Source: a virus
Reading direction: 5' to 3' (one strand)
Virus record (IMG/VR): IMGVR_UViG_3300042261_002390
Coordinates: 62,001-126,000 of that record
DNA: 64,000 nt
Part shown: piece by piece, positions 53,095 through 62,800 of the stretch
Layout of the letters: each line of letters starts with the position of its first letter
How positions within the stretch are numbered: position 1 is the stretch's first letter
Notes under the pieces: generated by a model
The model's database searches: none
The model's input: the letters and a program-made list of their open reading frames with translations, nothing else
Told to the model about the DNA's origin: nothing
Translations under genes and position numbers: made by a program

Positions 53095-53340
53095 ATGTTA
53101 CAGAATAGTGATTTAAATGTTCAATTTCAGCCACAAGAACCTATTACGTTGGTTCATGAATATTCATCAACCGAATATTATGTTGGTGTTTCGATAAATG
53201 GCAATGATACTAGTAAAGCAAACTGGCAAATAAAAAAAATAAGTAAATCGGGCGATGTTTGGAATTTAGGTAAATTTCCGAATGGTGACCAGTCGTTTAC
53301 ATATACATGGGACGATAGATTAACCTACATATATCAATAA
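53095..53340 (+). CDS. Small protein preceding a fibre gene, unknown
   Basis: An 81-residue soluble protein with several aromatic residues (YYVGVSINGN, FTYTWDDRLTYIYQ). No recognised domain. It is the first gene after a late-promoter motif and lies 15 bases before the fibre gene at 53356, so it is likely co-expressed with virion components. It could be a small head-tail, neck or fibre-associated protein. Confidence 0.5.
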   Translation: MLQNSDLNVQFQPQEPITLVHEYSSTEYYVGVSINGNDTSKANWQIKKISKSGDVWNLGKFPNGDQSFTYTWDDRLTYIYQ

Positions 53341-53355
53341 TAAAAAGAATTTACT

Positions 53356-55068
53356 ATGGCAACATTTGCAATTAATTTATTAACAGGTAATAGTTATTTA
53401 TTTGATGGTACTTTTTCTGGAACAACTGGAAGTACTTCAGGCACAACATATCCACAAGTTGGCGCATTTGCTGAATTACCTACACCTGCATCATCATATA
53501 ATGGAGAAATTTATGTGGTTAGAACAGCTAGTGGAAACTACATGACTGGTATTAAAGATGCTGGTTTGTATTGGTCTAATGGTTTAGATTGGGTTAGATT
53601 AGGTGATATTACACAATATTTTAACTCAGATAATTTTCAAATATACGATGGTGATGATAAGACTAAAGGTATTGAAATTAATACTGGTGGAATTAGCAGT
53701 GGTGTGTTTAGAACTATAACTGTTCCGAATAAAAATGGTACATTAATATATCAGGCTGATGTGAATACATATACTGGTACAACTGCACCAAATACGTTTT
53801 TAAAGTTAAATCAAACTACGCCACAACGTGTTATTGGAAATCCACGAATGGACGGAATACAATTTGTTACTACTGGTTTAACAACCCCAAGTGTTGGAAA
53901 ATTATTTTGGAATGCTAACAATTCTACATTAGAATATGGCTTAAATTCTGATGTCAATATTCAAATTGGTCAAGAAACAGTATTTTTTGCAGTAAATAAG
54001 ACCGATAAAATAATACCAAACGGAACTGTGGTATATGTTAATGGTGCACAAGGTAGTGCACCAACCATTGGGTTAGCAGATAATGGCAATAATGGACTTA
54101 ATACGATAGGTGTTACAACGCAAGAATTTTCAATAAATGGTAGGGGATATGTTACATTAAGAGGTGTTGTTCGTAGCTTAAATACTAATGCATATTCTGC
54201 TGGTACTACAATATATTTAAATACAGGTGGTACTTGGACAAATCAAATGCCTGATGCACCAAAGACTGTAGTACGTATCGGTACGGTACTATATCAGCAT
54301 CAAAATCAGGGTCAAATATTGGTTTCACCATTATCATTACCTAAATTAAGCGATTTGTCGGATGTTGATGGTACACCATTGAGTACTACTGGTCTTATCC
54401 CTGTTTGGGATAATACTAATAAATATTTCGATTTTACATCAAATATTAATGATTTTGTACATGTAACTGGTGATACTATAACTGGAATTTTAAACGTGAG
54501 TGGTATCACCAAACTAGGCTCAACATTTAATGTTCTTGGCGTATCTACGTTAAAAAATGCATTAAATGTCAGTGGCATCACAACATTAGGGTCAACAGTT
54601 AACATATTATCAACACCAGCATTGGGCGACATTACTAGACCTACATTATTTTGGAATCCAAGTAGTAATGCTGTAGAAGCAATACATTTAACTGGTGGAA
54701 CATCTGAATATCATTATGCTGATAAATATACTCCTGCAACAACAACAAATACTTGTGCAAATTCAGTAAAATATTTGGGATATACCGCAAATACATTTTC
54801 TGGTGGTAGATATCGTATTGATGTTAATACAAGAGTAGGGAACATGTCTAATAATAAATGTACTGGTGTTCAGTTTTTACTTGATGGAGTTGTTAAGAGT
54901 AAGTTTTTAAATGTTGCATCATTTGCTGAAGCAGAGTGGAGCGAAACAATAACGAGAGATGAAACATATACACCGGGAACTCATTGTATTGATATTAGAT
55001 TTTATGATTGTGGCGGTGGTACAGCTTGTGTAGCTAGGGGTGTAATAAGAATTGCAAAAATTTGTTAA
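53356..55068 (+). CDS. Tail-fibre protein with C-terminal Ig-like receptor domain
   Basis: A 570-residue protein. The N-terminus reads ATFAINLLTGNSYLFDG, then AFAELPTPASSYNGEIYVVR and GLYWSNGLDWVRLGD, a phage-fibre start. Residues about 205-320 contain VFFAVNKTDKIIPNGTVVYV and an RGVVRSLNTNAYSAGTTIY segment related to the giant fibre (its ETVVRVTNTTGS region). SDLSDVDGTPLSTTG and GNTI-like modules follow. The last 110 residues (YHYADKYTPATTTNTCANS, YRIDVNTRVGN, CIDIRFYDCGGGTACVARGV) form a Cys-containing beta-sandwich tip. It resembles the other fibres in amino-acid composition. Confidence 0.65.
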   Translation: MATFAINLLTGNSYLFDGTFSGTTGSTSGTTYPQVGAFAELPTPASSYNGEIYVVRTASGNYMTGIKDAGLYWSNGLDWVRLGDITQYFNSDNFQIYDGDDKTKGIEINTGGISSGVFRTITVPNKNGTLIYQADVNTYTGTTAPNTFLKLNQTTPQRVIGNPRMDGIQFVTTGLTTPSVGKLFWNANNSTLEYGLNSDVNIQIGQETVFFAVNKTDKIIPNGTVVYVNGAQGSAPTIGLADNGNNGLNTIGVTTQEFSINGRGYVTLRGVVRSLNTNAYSAGTTIYLNTGGTWTNQMPDAPKTVVRIGTVLYQHQNQGQILVSPLSLPKLSDLSDVDGTPLSTTGLIPVWDNTNKYFDFTSNINDFVHVTGDTITGILNVSGITKLGSTFNVLGVSTLKNALNVSGITTLGSTVNILSTPALGDITRPTLFWNPSSNAVEAIHLTGGTSEYHYADKYTPATTTNTCANSVKYLGYTANTFSGGRYRIDVNTRVGNMSNNKCTGVQFLLDGVVKSKFLNVASFAEAEWSETITRDETYTPGTHCIDIRFYDCGGGTACVARGVIRIAKIC

Positions 55069-55071
55069 TAT

Positions 55072-55506
55072 ATGTTAGAAGAATTTATAAAAATAATAGT
55101 AGGCGGTGAATATACTAACGTAATGTTACTTGCGTATTTATGGTTTTTTGTTGTTGGTTATGTTATCTATGGATTAACCGAAACAACTGGTCGTGACGTT
55201 AAAAGTAAGAGAACACCAAATAAATGGAGTTGGAAATTTTGGTTTAAAGATAATTGGCGAAGATATTTGACTACATTATTGTGTACATATATTTTATTTA
55301 GATTTTATACTGAAATTAGTGGACATCCTTTCGGTTATTTCGATGCAGTTTCGACAGGTCTTATCGGTGATGGTATTTCTGCAACAATAAAGAAAAGAGT
55401 AAGAGGCATGACACCCTATGAAGGCGAAACATTTGCCGATAATGGCGATAATAAATATGGTGGTGCTGATAATAATATCGACTTAAATGAAGGAGAAAAA
55501 CAATGA
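55072..55506 (+). CDS. Holin-like membrane protein
   Basis: A 144-residue protein with two clear hydrophobic segments (residues about 19-36, LLAYLWFFVVGYVIYGL, and 62-80, LTTLLCTYILFRFYTEI) and a weaker third (88-103). Between them lies a Trp/Lys-rich loop (NKWSWKFWFKDNWRR), and the C-terminal tail is acidic and Asn-rich. Size, number of helices and place at the end of the late fibre block fit a class I/II phage holin. No signal peptide is evident. Lysin genes are not adjacent in the window, so the call is provisional. It overlaps the next gene by four bases. Confidence 0.5.
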   Translation: MLEEFIKIIVGGEYTNVMLLAYLWFFVVGYVIYGLTETTGRDVKSKRTPNKWSWKFWFKDNWRRYLTTLLCTYILFRFYTEISGHPFGYFDAVSTGLIGDGISATIKKRVRGMTPYEGETFADNGDNKYGGADNNIDLNEGEKQ

Positions 55507-55928
55507 ACTATTCAACATTCAATGTAAAGAATTTTTTTATTAAGAAAGACAGTACATTACCTGTGCTAAAATATCCTCTAATTCAACAAGTTAGGGAACA
55601 ATATGATATTAGTGACGAAATGCTTGAAAATGTTGCTGTGACTTTTTCAATGATTGATGCTGAAACCGGATTATATCGCATTGCTAATGTTGCTGGAAAT
55701 CTCGTTATTAATAATGACAGGGTTAATTTTCCTGATGAAGAACAATATACACTGACATATAAATTTAAATTACCTCAAACAGCAAAAGCTGGTAGATATT
55801 TAGGTGAATTCGTGATAGATTTCATACCTATTGGTGATGGAGGTGGATGTGGTAAAATAAAACTACCTATTGAAGGATATATCAACATTATTATTTCAGA
55901 TAGTGTCACAAAAACTACCGTAGTTTAG
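55503..55928 (+). CDS. Putative baseplate/tail accessory protein
   Basis: A 141-residue beta-rich protein. STFNVKNFFIKKDSTLPVLK at the start and VAVTFSMIDAETGLYRI with ARTKAGRYLGEF-like strands recall the N-terminal domain of baseplate upper proteins (BppU_N-like), a small Ig-like fold that anchors receptor-binding proteins. The GDGGGCGKIKLPIEG loop is distinctive. It overlaps the holin-like gene (ATGA) and ends 2 bases before the convergent homing endonuclease gene; the end of the gene contains a small inverted repeat (AAACTA/TAGTTT). Assignment is weak. Confidence 0.4.
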   Translation: MNYSTFNVKNFFIKKDSTLPVLKYPLIQQVREQYDISDEMLENVAVTFSMIDAETGLYRIANVAGNLVINNDRVNFPDEEQYTLTYKFKLPQTAKAGRYLGEFVIDFIPIGDGGGCGKIKLPIEGYINIIISDSVTKTTVV

Positions 55929-55930
55929 TG

Positions 55931-56773
55931 TTATATTAACCACGACCATGTGATGCGTTTGACAATATTGTAAATAATACCATAGCTTCTGTTGTATTTT
56001 ATTTGAATTTGTTTTATAGACATTCCATTTTCATAGTCATTTCTAATTGTTAACACTTCATCTTTATTGGTAAGTGCCATAGCTCTACCGTTTTTTTCGC
56101 CTTTATTAATACCTTTATGTGTTTCTGATATTTTTTTTCTAGTTTCATCAGTTACAATACGTCCTTTACCATTTTGATTACCTTTTAAAGCAATACTGAT
56201 TTTCAATTTGCGTTCTTCTGAAAAAATTCTACCTGTGCTACTTTTGGATAATTTTTCTTTTGTTTCTTTTGAAAGTGTTTTTCCTTTTCGGCTAATACTC
56301 ATTTTTAGTCTAGTTTCTTCGGATGGCTTATGTCCTTTTCTTCCTTTTCTATTTACATTTAATTTAACACCTTTTTTGGCGATACTCATATTTTTTCTTG
56401 TTTTTTCTGATAACTTAACCCCCAAATGACTTTCACTCATTTTTAATCTGGTCTCATCAGTATGTATATATCCTAATATATTACCTGCCTTTGGTAATAT
56501 ATTGTAACCAAAACGTCTATCACAAGCATTAAATAAATCAATGTAATGTTGTTCTCTCTCAAGCAAAGTATTGATTTCAGTATATTCAATAACAATAAAT
56601 TCAAAATTATTAGTACCATATTTATTCCATGATTTTTGTAAATATGAATTGTCATGTTTATTTAAGTTTAAATCACTAATGTGTTTTTTCCATCTATTAT
56701 TTATATTTATCGAACTACCAACATACTGTTTATTGTTTATTTTATTCTTTATTACATATATTCCAGATTTCAT
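55931..56773 (-). CDS. GIY-YIG homing endonuclease with NUMOD3 repeats
   Basis: A 280-residue minus-strand protein, the only one in this orientation. KSGIYVIKNKINNKQYVGSS at residues 2-21 is a textbook GIY-YIG core. After it (residues about 100-225) come repeated NUMOD3 motifs (S-E-E-T-R-x-K-M-S-x-S-x-K-G-x), and a C-terminal helix-turn-helix (EVLTIRNDYENGMSIKQIQI). It differs from the two tRNA-island endonucleases, which lack the repeats. Its promoter is a late-type motif in minus orientation. It is an insertion between late fibre genes and the replication block. Confidence 0.88.
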   Translation of the reverse strand: MKSGIYVIKNKINNKQYVGSSININNRWKKHISDLNLNKHDNSYLQKSWNKYGTNNFEFIVIEYTEINTLLEREQHYIDLFNACDRRFGYNILPKAGNILGYIHTDETRLKMSESHLGVKLSEKTRKNMSIAKKGVKLNVNRKGRKGHKPSEETRLKMSISRKGKTLSKETKEKLSKSSTGRIFSEERKLKISIALKGNQNGKGRIVTDETRKKISETHKGINKGEKNGRAMALTNKDEVLTIRNDYENGMSIKQIQIKYNRSYGIIYNIVKRITWSWLI

Positions 56774-56784
56774 ATTATCTTTTA

Positions 56785-56794
56785 ATATAAATAC
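56785..56794 (-). promoter_or_regulatory. Late-promoter-like motif on the minus strand for the homing endonuclease
   Basis: On the minus strand the sequence reads GTATTTATAT and ends 11 bases before the ATG. It is the only case in which the gene and the motif are both inverted, which supports directionality. Confidence 0.62.
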
Positions 56795-56832
56795 ATTAAT
56801 TTATATTAATTAATTGATTATTGCATAAATAT

Positions 56833-56862
56833 TTTGTTATTTGTATTTTTTTTATATATTTG
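56833..56862 (+). promoter_or_regulatory. Bacteroidetes-type promoter for the helicase-polymerase operon
   Basis: TTTG at 56833-56836 and TATATTTG at 56855-56862 with an 18-base spacer. The predicted start is about 13 bases before the ATG at 56883. Confidence 0.7.
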
Positions 56863-56882
56863 CAAAATATATACGATTTTAT

Positions 56883-58676
56883 ATGGATAAAATTCCGATT
56901 TTCATTGTTTCATGTGAAAGAGTTCCAAAAAAAACATCATACTATGTTAGATTTAATTATAATGATGGTTTGCTTAAACAAATTAAAGAATTACCACACG
57001 ATACACGTAAATGGAGTGGGTTAAATTTTGCTTGGGAAATTCATGCACATTCATTATTCCTTTTAATTAAAAAATATAAAGGTTCAAACAAAATTCATTT
57101 TGATTTTGGAAATGAAGACAGCCGAAAGCTATTTATTCAGCAAATAAAGAAGATTGAAATTGCTGAAGAAGAAAAACGTAAATTTATCGCTGACTTAAAT
57201 GTTAAAAAAGAAAATTGGGTTGCTTATAAAAAAGAACTTGAAGAACAATACTTAGAATTTAGTGATAAAATGCATGCACTTTTGAATGAGGGTATTAAAT
57301 TATATCCACATCAGATTGTTGCTGCTATGTTTATGAATGTTACCCGGAGTACATTAGTTTCGCACGAAATGGGATTAGGGAAAACACTTTCGAGTATTCT
57401 TTATGTTGAAATGAATAATTTCAAAAAGGTTGTGGTGGTCACACCAAATTCATTAAAATTTAACTACTACAATGAAGTTCAAAAATTCACAAAAAGTACT
57501 GCACATATTGTGAGATGGAAAAAAAATAAGTGTGGTATTGAAGATGCTAAGTATGTGATAGTTAACTATGATTTCTTCAATCCAAAAAACAAAGACAAGT
57601 TTAAGAAAAAATGGGATGAACTTGGAATTGGTAAGATTGATGCTGTAATTTGTGATGAATCACAAAAATTAAAAAACAGCAAATCAAACACATATAAGAA
57701 TTTTAATCGTACTTTTAAGAGTAAAGTATTTAAAGACGAAAAAATTAGTAAAATTTTCTTATCGGGAACACCTGCCCCAAATAGAGCACATGAATTATAT
57801 ACAGTATTGAATCAGATATCACCCACTGATTTTTCGACAAAAAATTATTTTAATGAATATTATTGTGGAATGACATATGATGGTGGTGGTTGGGGATATA
57901 ATGTTGAAACAATGGATGAAAGATTGGAAGAACTATATCACAAAATTTCACCATATGCACATAGAAAAAGAAAATTTGAGGTATTAACTGATTTACCGGA
58001 TAAAATATATTCAAATATTATTCTTGAAATGGAAGACGATGAACTTGATGTTTATAATGATATTGAAGCCGGGGTAGCTAATGAATTTGTCGAAAAACCG
58101 TCATCAAATCCGTTAACAATAATGGTTCGTTTAAGACAATTTACTGCACATCTCAAAGCAAAACCAATTGTTGAACTTATTGAAAATATTTTAGAAACAG
58201 GCGAAAAGGTTGTTGTCGTTGATTTCTTTAAAGAATCACTATATGAATTGAAGAAAATCTTAGGTGATGTAGCTGCTTTACATACTGGCGACCAAAGTGT
58301 TGAAGAACGTGCTGAATTGGTTAAAGTATTTCAAGACCCGAACAGTAGTATTAAGGTATTTTTAGGCTCAATTCAGACATGTAATTATGGGTTGACATTA
58401 ACTGCTGCAAGTAAACTTTTTATTATTACACTACCGTATTCCGTGGGCGAATATGACCAAGTAGCCGACCGTTTACATAGAATTGGTCAGAAAGATGTCG
58501 TTAATATATATCCGTTGATTTTCAGGGACAGTATTGATGAATATATATTTCAAGCAATTGAAAATAAACGTAAGGAAATTGTTAAGGTTATTGATAATGA
58601 AACATATAAATCGAATGTCTCTGAATCAGTACTAAGTGAAGTAATTAGAATAATTAAAGATAAACATGGCAAGTGA
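56883..58676 (+). CDS. SNF2-family DNA helicase (UvsW-like role)
   Basis: The start at 56883 is chosen because the promoter's -10 region lies inside a longer reading frame that begins at 56841; it gives 597 residues. Motif I SHEMGLGKTLSSIL near 160-173, motif II VICDESQKL near 252-260, motif III FLSGTPAPNRAHEL, and motif VI QVADRLHRIGQKDVV near 526-540 define the SNF2/SWI2 superfamily; the latter motif is typical of SMARCAL1-like remodelers. In T4 UvsW has an equivalent function in fork regression and branch migration. It opens an operon with QueC and DNA polymerase genes. Residues 1-140 are unassigned. Confidence 0.82.
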   Translation: MDKIPIFIVSCERVPKKTSYYVRFNYNDGLLKQIKELPHDTRKWSGLNFAWEIHAHSLFLLIKKYKGSNKIHFDFGNEDSRKLFIQQIKKIEIAEEEKRKFIADLNVKKENWVAYKKELEEQYLEFSDKMHALLNEGIKLYPHQIVAAMFMNVTRSTLVSHEMGLGKTLSSILYVEMNNFKKVVVVTPNSLKFNYYNEVQKFTKSTAHIVRWKKNKCGIEDAKYVIVNYDFFNPKNKDKFKKKWDELGIGKIDAVICDESQKLKNSKSNTYKNFNRTFKSKVFKDEKISKIFLSGTPAPNRAHELYTVLNQISPTDFSTKNYFNEYYCGMTYDGGGWGYNVETMDERLEELYHKISPYAHRKRKFEVLTDLPDKIYSNIILEMEDDELDVYNDIEAGVANEFVEKPSSNPLTIMVRLRQFTAHLKAKPIVELIENILETGEKVVVVDFFKESLYELKKILGDVAALHTGDQSVEERAELVKVFQDPNSSIKVFLGSIQTCNYGLTLTAASKLFIITLPYSVGEYDQVADRLHRIGQKDVVNIYPLIFRDSIDEYIFQAIENKRKEIVKVIDNETYKSNVSESVLSEVIRIIKDKHGK

Positions 58677-59028
58677 GTATGAATTTGGGATAAATCCATT
58701 TCAAGATTTTTTAATGGAATCTCTAATGTATGAAGTGGATATTTCTAATAGTGAGTTTGTTAACGAAATTAAACCTTCGTTTAGAATAATTTTAGAAGAC
58801 ATGTTAGAAAATCCAAATGAAGTATTATATTTGGACTTTAAAATCTTGAATGAGGATGGTCATTATAAAGTTATTGGTATGAACTCGGTGAGTGCTTTGT
58901 GGCTGAGTGGAATAATAGTAGATAATGCTGAACTAATTATTAAAAACAGTAACTTTAAATTAGACAATAGAAAGTATAAATATGATGTTAATACTAATAA
59001 ACTTACATATAAAATAGAAGATGAGTAA
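58666..59028 (+). CDS. Protein of unknown function in the helicase-polymerase operon
   Basis: A 120-residue acidic, soluble protein that overlaps both neighbours (11 bases before, 8 bases after). No recognised motif; the centre (EVLYLDFKILNEDGHYKVIG) looks like a beta sheet and the C-terminus is rich in Lys/Tyr/Asn. Co-transcription with SNF2 helicase, QueC-like enzyme and DNA polymerase suggests a replication or DNA-modification role. Confidence 0.55.
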   Translation: MASEYEFGINPFQDFLMESLMYEVDISNSEFVNEIKPSFRIILEDMLENPNEVLYLDFKILNEDGHYKVIGMNSVSALWLSGIIVDNAELIIKNSNFKLDNRKYKYDVNTNKLTYKIEDE

Positions 59029-59848
59029 AAAAATTGCACTCTTATTTTCAGGTGGATTAGATTCCACATACTTGTTATGGAAAAATCTTAAAGAGGGTAA
59101 TACCGTTACCCCGATTTACGTTGAAATTAAAAATAATGAAAAAAAGACGATTCTTGAAAAAAATCGTATTGAATTGCTTCATAAGGAGTTTAAAAAAGAA
59201 TTTGACCCTGATGCATATTGGGAGGGTAATTCTAAACTGAAGCACCTTCATTATCTTTTCAATGTTGGTGTTTCTGCAAATGAAGATAGCTTATACTTTA
59301 AACAAGTCCCAATATGGACTGCTGCAACATTGTTTATGCAGAGTCTTGATGTTGATGAAATCCAAATAGGGTATGTTTCAAATGACGATGCTATACCATA
59401 TTTAGATGATATTCGTAAAATATATAAATCGTATCAAGCTATTTGTAAACCAATGAAGCCTTTAAAATTTCCTTTAACTAAGTTTAAGAAGGAATTAATG
59501 GCACGTGAACTTCCCGAGAAATATCTTAACTTGGTAGTTAGCTGTGAAAATCCTCAGATTATCAGTAGTAAAGATGTCGAATTGGTTGAATATTTACCTT
59601 GTTGTAGATGTGAGCCGTGTAAACGAATAATAAATGGTGATTACTATGGATTGGGACATTTTCCTAAAAACTACGATATTAATATGATTCAAGATAAAAT
59701 ATTTTACCTACATAATAAAGGGTATAAGATACAGAATCCTGACGGCACTGATTATTTTGAAGGTTTACGTGTTGAGGCTAAAAAAGAACCGTATCAGTTG
59801 AAAATAGATTTTGATAATGAGAATTATGCTGTCGATTACGATGGCTAA
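59021..59848 (+). CDS. queC: QueC-like 7-cyano-7-deazaguanine synthase
   Basis: A 275-residue PP-loop ATPase. KIALLFSGGLDSTYLLW at residues 4-20 has the SGG-x-D-S ATP-pyrophosphatase loop. Near residues 175-200, SCENP and a CCRCEPCKR cluster are the zinc-binding Cys pattern of QueC, which turns 7-carboxy-7-deazaguanine into preQ0. Phages of several groups use preQ0 derivatives to replace guanine in DNA and evade restriction; in others the same gene serves tRNA queuosine. No FolE, QueD, QueE or DpdA is visible in this window. It lies 17 bases upstream of the DNA polymerase gene in the same operon. Confidence 0.8.
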   Translation: MSKKIALLFSGGLDSTYLLWKNLKEGNTVTPIYVEIKNNEKKTILEKNRIELLHKEFKKEFDPDAYWEGNSKLKHLHYLFNVGVSANEDSLYFKQVPIWTAATLFMQSLDVDEIQIGYVSNDDAIPYLDDIRKIYKSYQAICKPMKPLKFPLTKFKKELMARELPEKYLNLVVSCENPQIISSKDVELVEYLPCCRCEPCKRIINGDYYGLGHFPKNYDINMIQDKIFYLHNKGYKIQNPDGTDYFEGLRVEAKKEPYQLKIDFDNENYAVDYDG

Positions 59849-59865
59849 TTAAAAATAAATATAAA

Positions 59866-62800
59866 ATGGAAATAAATAAATTAAGTGTTTTAAGTGAAAT
59901 CAAAGGATTTCTTGAAGGATATAATGATGAATTAAAATATTTGGTAAATGTCGAGACAGATTCTAAATCTGCAGTAGCTGAATGTGTAATTCATCCACCC
60001 GGAGAAAAACCTAAAATTATAAGAGTGGTTTATGAACCATTCATGTATATGAAAGATTTGTCGAAGCATAATGTTGAACTATATGCCGGACATTCTGAAT
60101 CGTATATTAAGAGTATGCAAATCAAGCACGGTATTACAATCACCAAGTTAAAAACAGGTAATCAAAAAAGGATGGTTAATGGCTATTGCTATAAGCTAAC
60201 AAGCTATAAATCATATACTAATATTATAAATTATATTCGTGATGGAGGTTTGAATCCATATGAAAAAGGCGTTGATGAAAATGGTAATTTTTTAAGGGAT
60301 GCTAAGGGTGAATTTGTCTATCCATATCGTGATTTATTTTATGCACCTAGAACTACTGAACAGTTTTTTATTAGCAAAAAAGCTCGTTTGTTTAAAGGTT
60401 TTGAGGAATATAAAAATGTTCACAAAGTAACATTTGACATTGAAACAACTGGTTTGAGATATCAAATGTCAAGAGTATTTGCTATTGGTGTTAGGGATAA
60501 TCGTGGGTTTGAAACAATACTTGAAGTCGAAAAATTGAATGACGATGAATCTGAAGTTAAGTTAATCCAAGATTTTTACAACCTTATAAACATATTACAA
60601 CCCGCAGTTATATCTGGTTATAATTCAGAAGAATTTGACTTTGAATTTTTATTGGGTAGAGCAAAGATATTGGGTATGGATATGGATAAATTGCCCACTA
60701 CCCTTAAAGATGGAGAACATCTAAAAAGAATTCCCAATACTTCAGTAAAATATGGAAATAGTGCAGATAAATATACTGCAACAAATATGTGGGGATATTC
60801 TGTTATCGATATTATTCATGCTTCGAAAAAAACAGCAGCAATTAATACTGAGGTTAAGGCAACTGGTTTGAAGTACATCGCAAAACATGAAAAAATTGCA
60901 AAACCAAATAGAACATACATTAAGGGTGAAGATAATTCGATAGGTAGATTCTATAGTGAAAATAAAATATTTTTGATTGATGAGAATAATGGTTATGTTC
61001 AAATACCTGATGAATTTCAACAAATAGGTAATAAGTTCTATACGCTTCAAGCTAATAAGAATAGATTGAGTGAAGCTGATTATAAAAATCTGAGAGTAAA
61101 ATACTTAGATAGTGATAAAGAGTTTGTCGCTTGGTTTAGAACTATGCCACCAACTATGAACAAATTTATTACAGGTAGGAAAATTGTTAGACAATATTTG
61201 CTTGATGACTTATGGGAAACCGAACAAGTTGATGAATTGTATAACCAGTCATCATTCATGTTGGCAAAAATTATTCCCACAACATATCATCGTGTATGTA
61301 CGATGGGTACTGCAGCAATTTGGAATTTATTGCTTACTGCATGGAGTTATGAGAATGACTTAGCGATTCCAGAATGTGATGTTCAGGATAGATTTTCTGG
61401 TGGTTTGGCTAGATGTTATAAGGTTGGATATTCAACTCGTATCATTAAGATTGACTACGCATCGTTGTATCCTATGATTCAGTTGACCGATAACGTATTT
61501 CCGATGTTTGATATCACCGGGGTTATTAAAAAAATGTTATTGTATTTGACAACTACACGTAATATCTATAAAAAATTAGCGAGTAAGACTAAACTGAATG
61601 ATGAAGAAGTTAAACTGTTGGAACAGATTGACCGTGAGGTACATGTTAAATATTTGAATAATGCATTTACACCGGAAGATATTGCGATGTTTAAGATTAA
61701 ACAATTACCAATTAAGATTTTGAACAACTCGTTGTTCGGTGCATTGGGTTCGGCAATATCATTCAATTGGTCTGATAATACTTGTGCTGCTAGGATTACG
61801 TGTACAGGTAGGTTACATTTAAGACACGCTATTGACTGGTTTAGTAAATTTGGTTGTATTGCATTACTTGCTGTAACAGATGGTATTAACTTTAGTTTTC
61901 CTGAGAAGACAACCATACGTGTTACTGATGAGGGAATAACTGAGGGAGTAAATGAGGGAGTAATCGAAGAAATGTGGCAATATGGTGGTAAGACCGGAAT
62001 CTCTGCATTGATTGAAAAATATAATAAAGAAGAAATGAAGCCACCATTTATGGCTGTTGATGATGATGGTGAATCGTTATCTTGTTTAAATCTCTCTCGT
62101 ATTAATTATGCTACATTGGCATTGGAGAAGGATAAAAAAACTGGTGAAATGAAAGAAAAAGTCAAATTAACTGGTAATACTATTAAATCTAAAACGATGC
62201 CGGAATATATTGAAGAATTTATTGATAAAGGATTGAATATGATTCTTCACGGACAGGGTAAAGAATTTGTTGAATATTATTATGACTATTGTGATAATAT
62301 TCGTTACATGCAAATTCCATTGAAAAAGATTGCTAGTAAGAGTAAAATTAAGACTACATTAGCTGCATACCGTAAACGTGGTAAGGATAAGAATGGTAGA
62401 GAAAAAGGTATGCAGGCACACATGGAATTATTGTTGGAGAAACGAGATAAATTGTGTGAAGAATTGTTTGAAAAACATAAAGATAATTTCGATTTAAAAA
62501 AATACGAAAAGAAGGGTATTACCATAGAAGATAAAATGAAATTAGTTTCAGACTATATGCCACCAGAACCACCGTTGGATAGCGTAGTGTATTATGTGAA
62601 TACTGGTTACAAAAAATCACATGGCGATTCTAGAATGATTACTGATAAATTTACTGGCAAAGAAAGATTTTGTGCAACTTTAATTGATACTGAAGATTTG
62701 ATTGAAAATCCAAATATGCTTGGTGGATATAATTATGAAAAATATTTAGATGCATTCAATAAGCGTGTTGAAACACTATTGGCAGGATTTGACGTTGAAA

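Noticed and set aside
55912-55926. AAACTA/TAGTTT inverted repeat as a bidirectional terminator between convergent genes
   Set aside because: The stem has six pairs, lies in the coding sequence and is not followed by a T tract on either strand.
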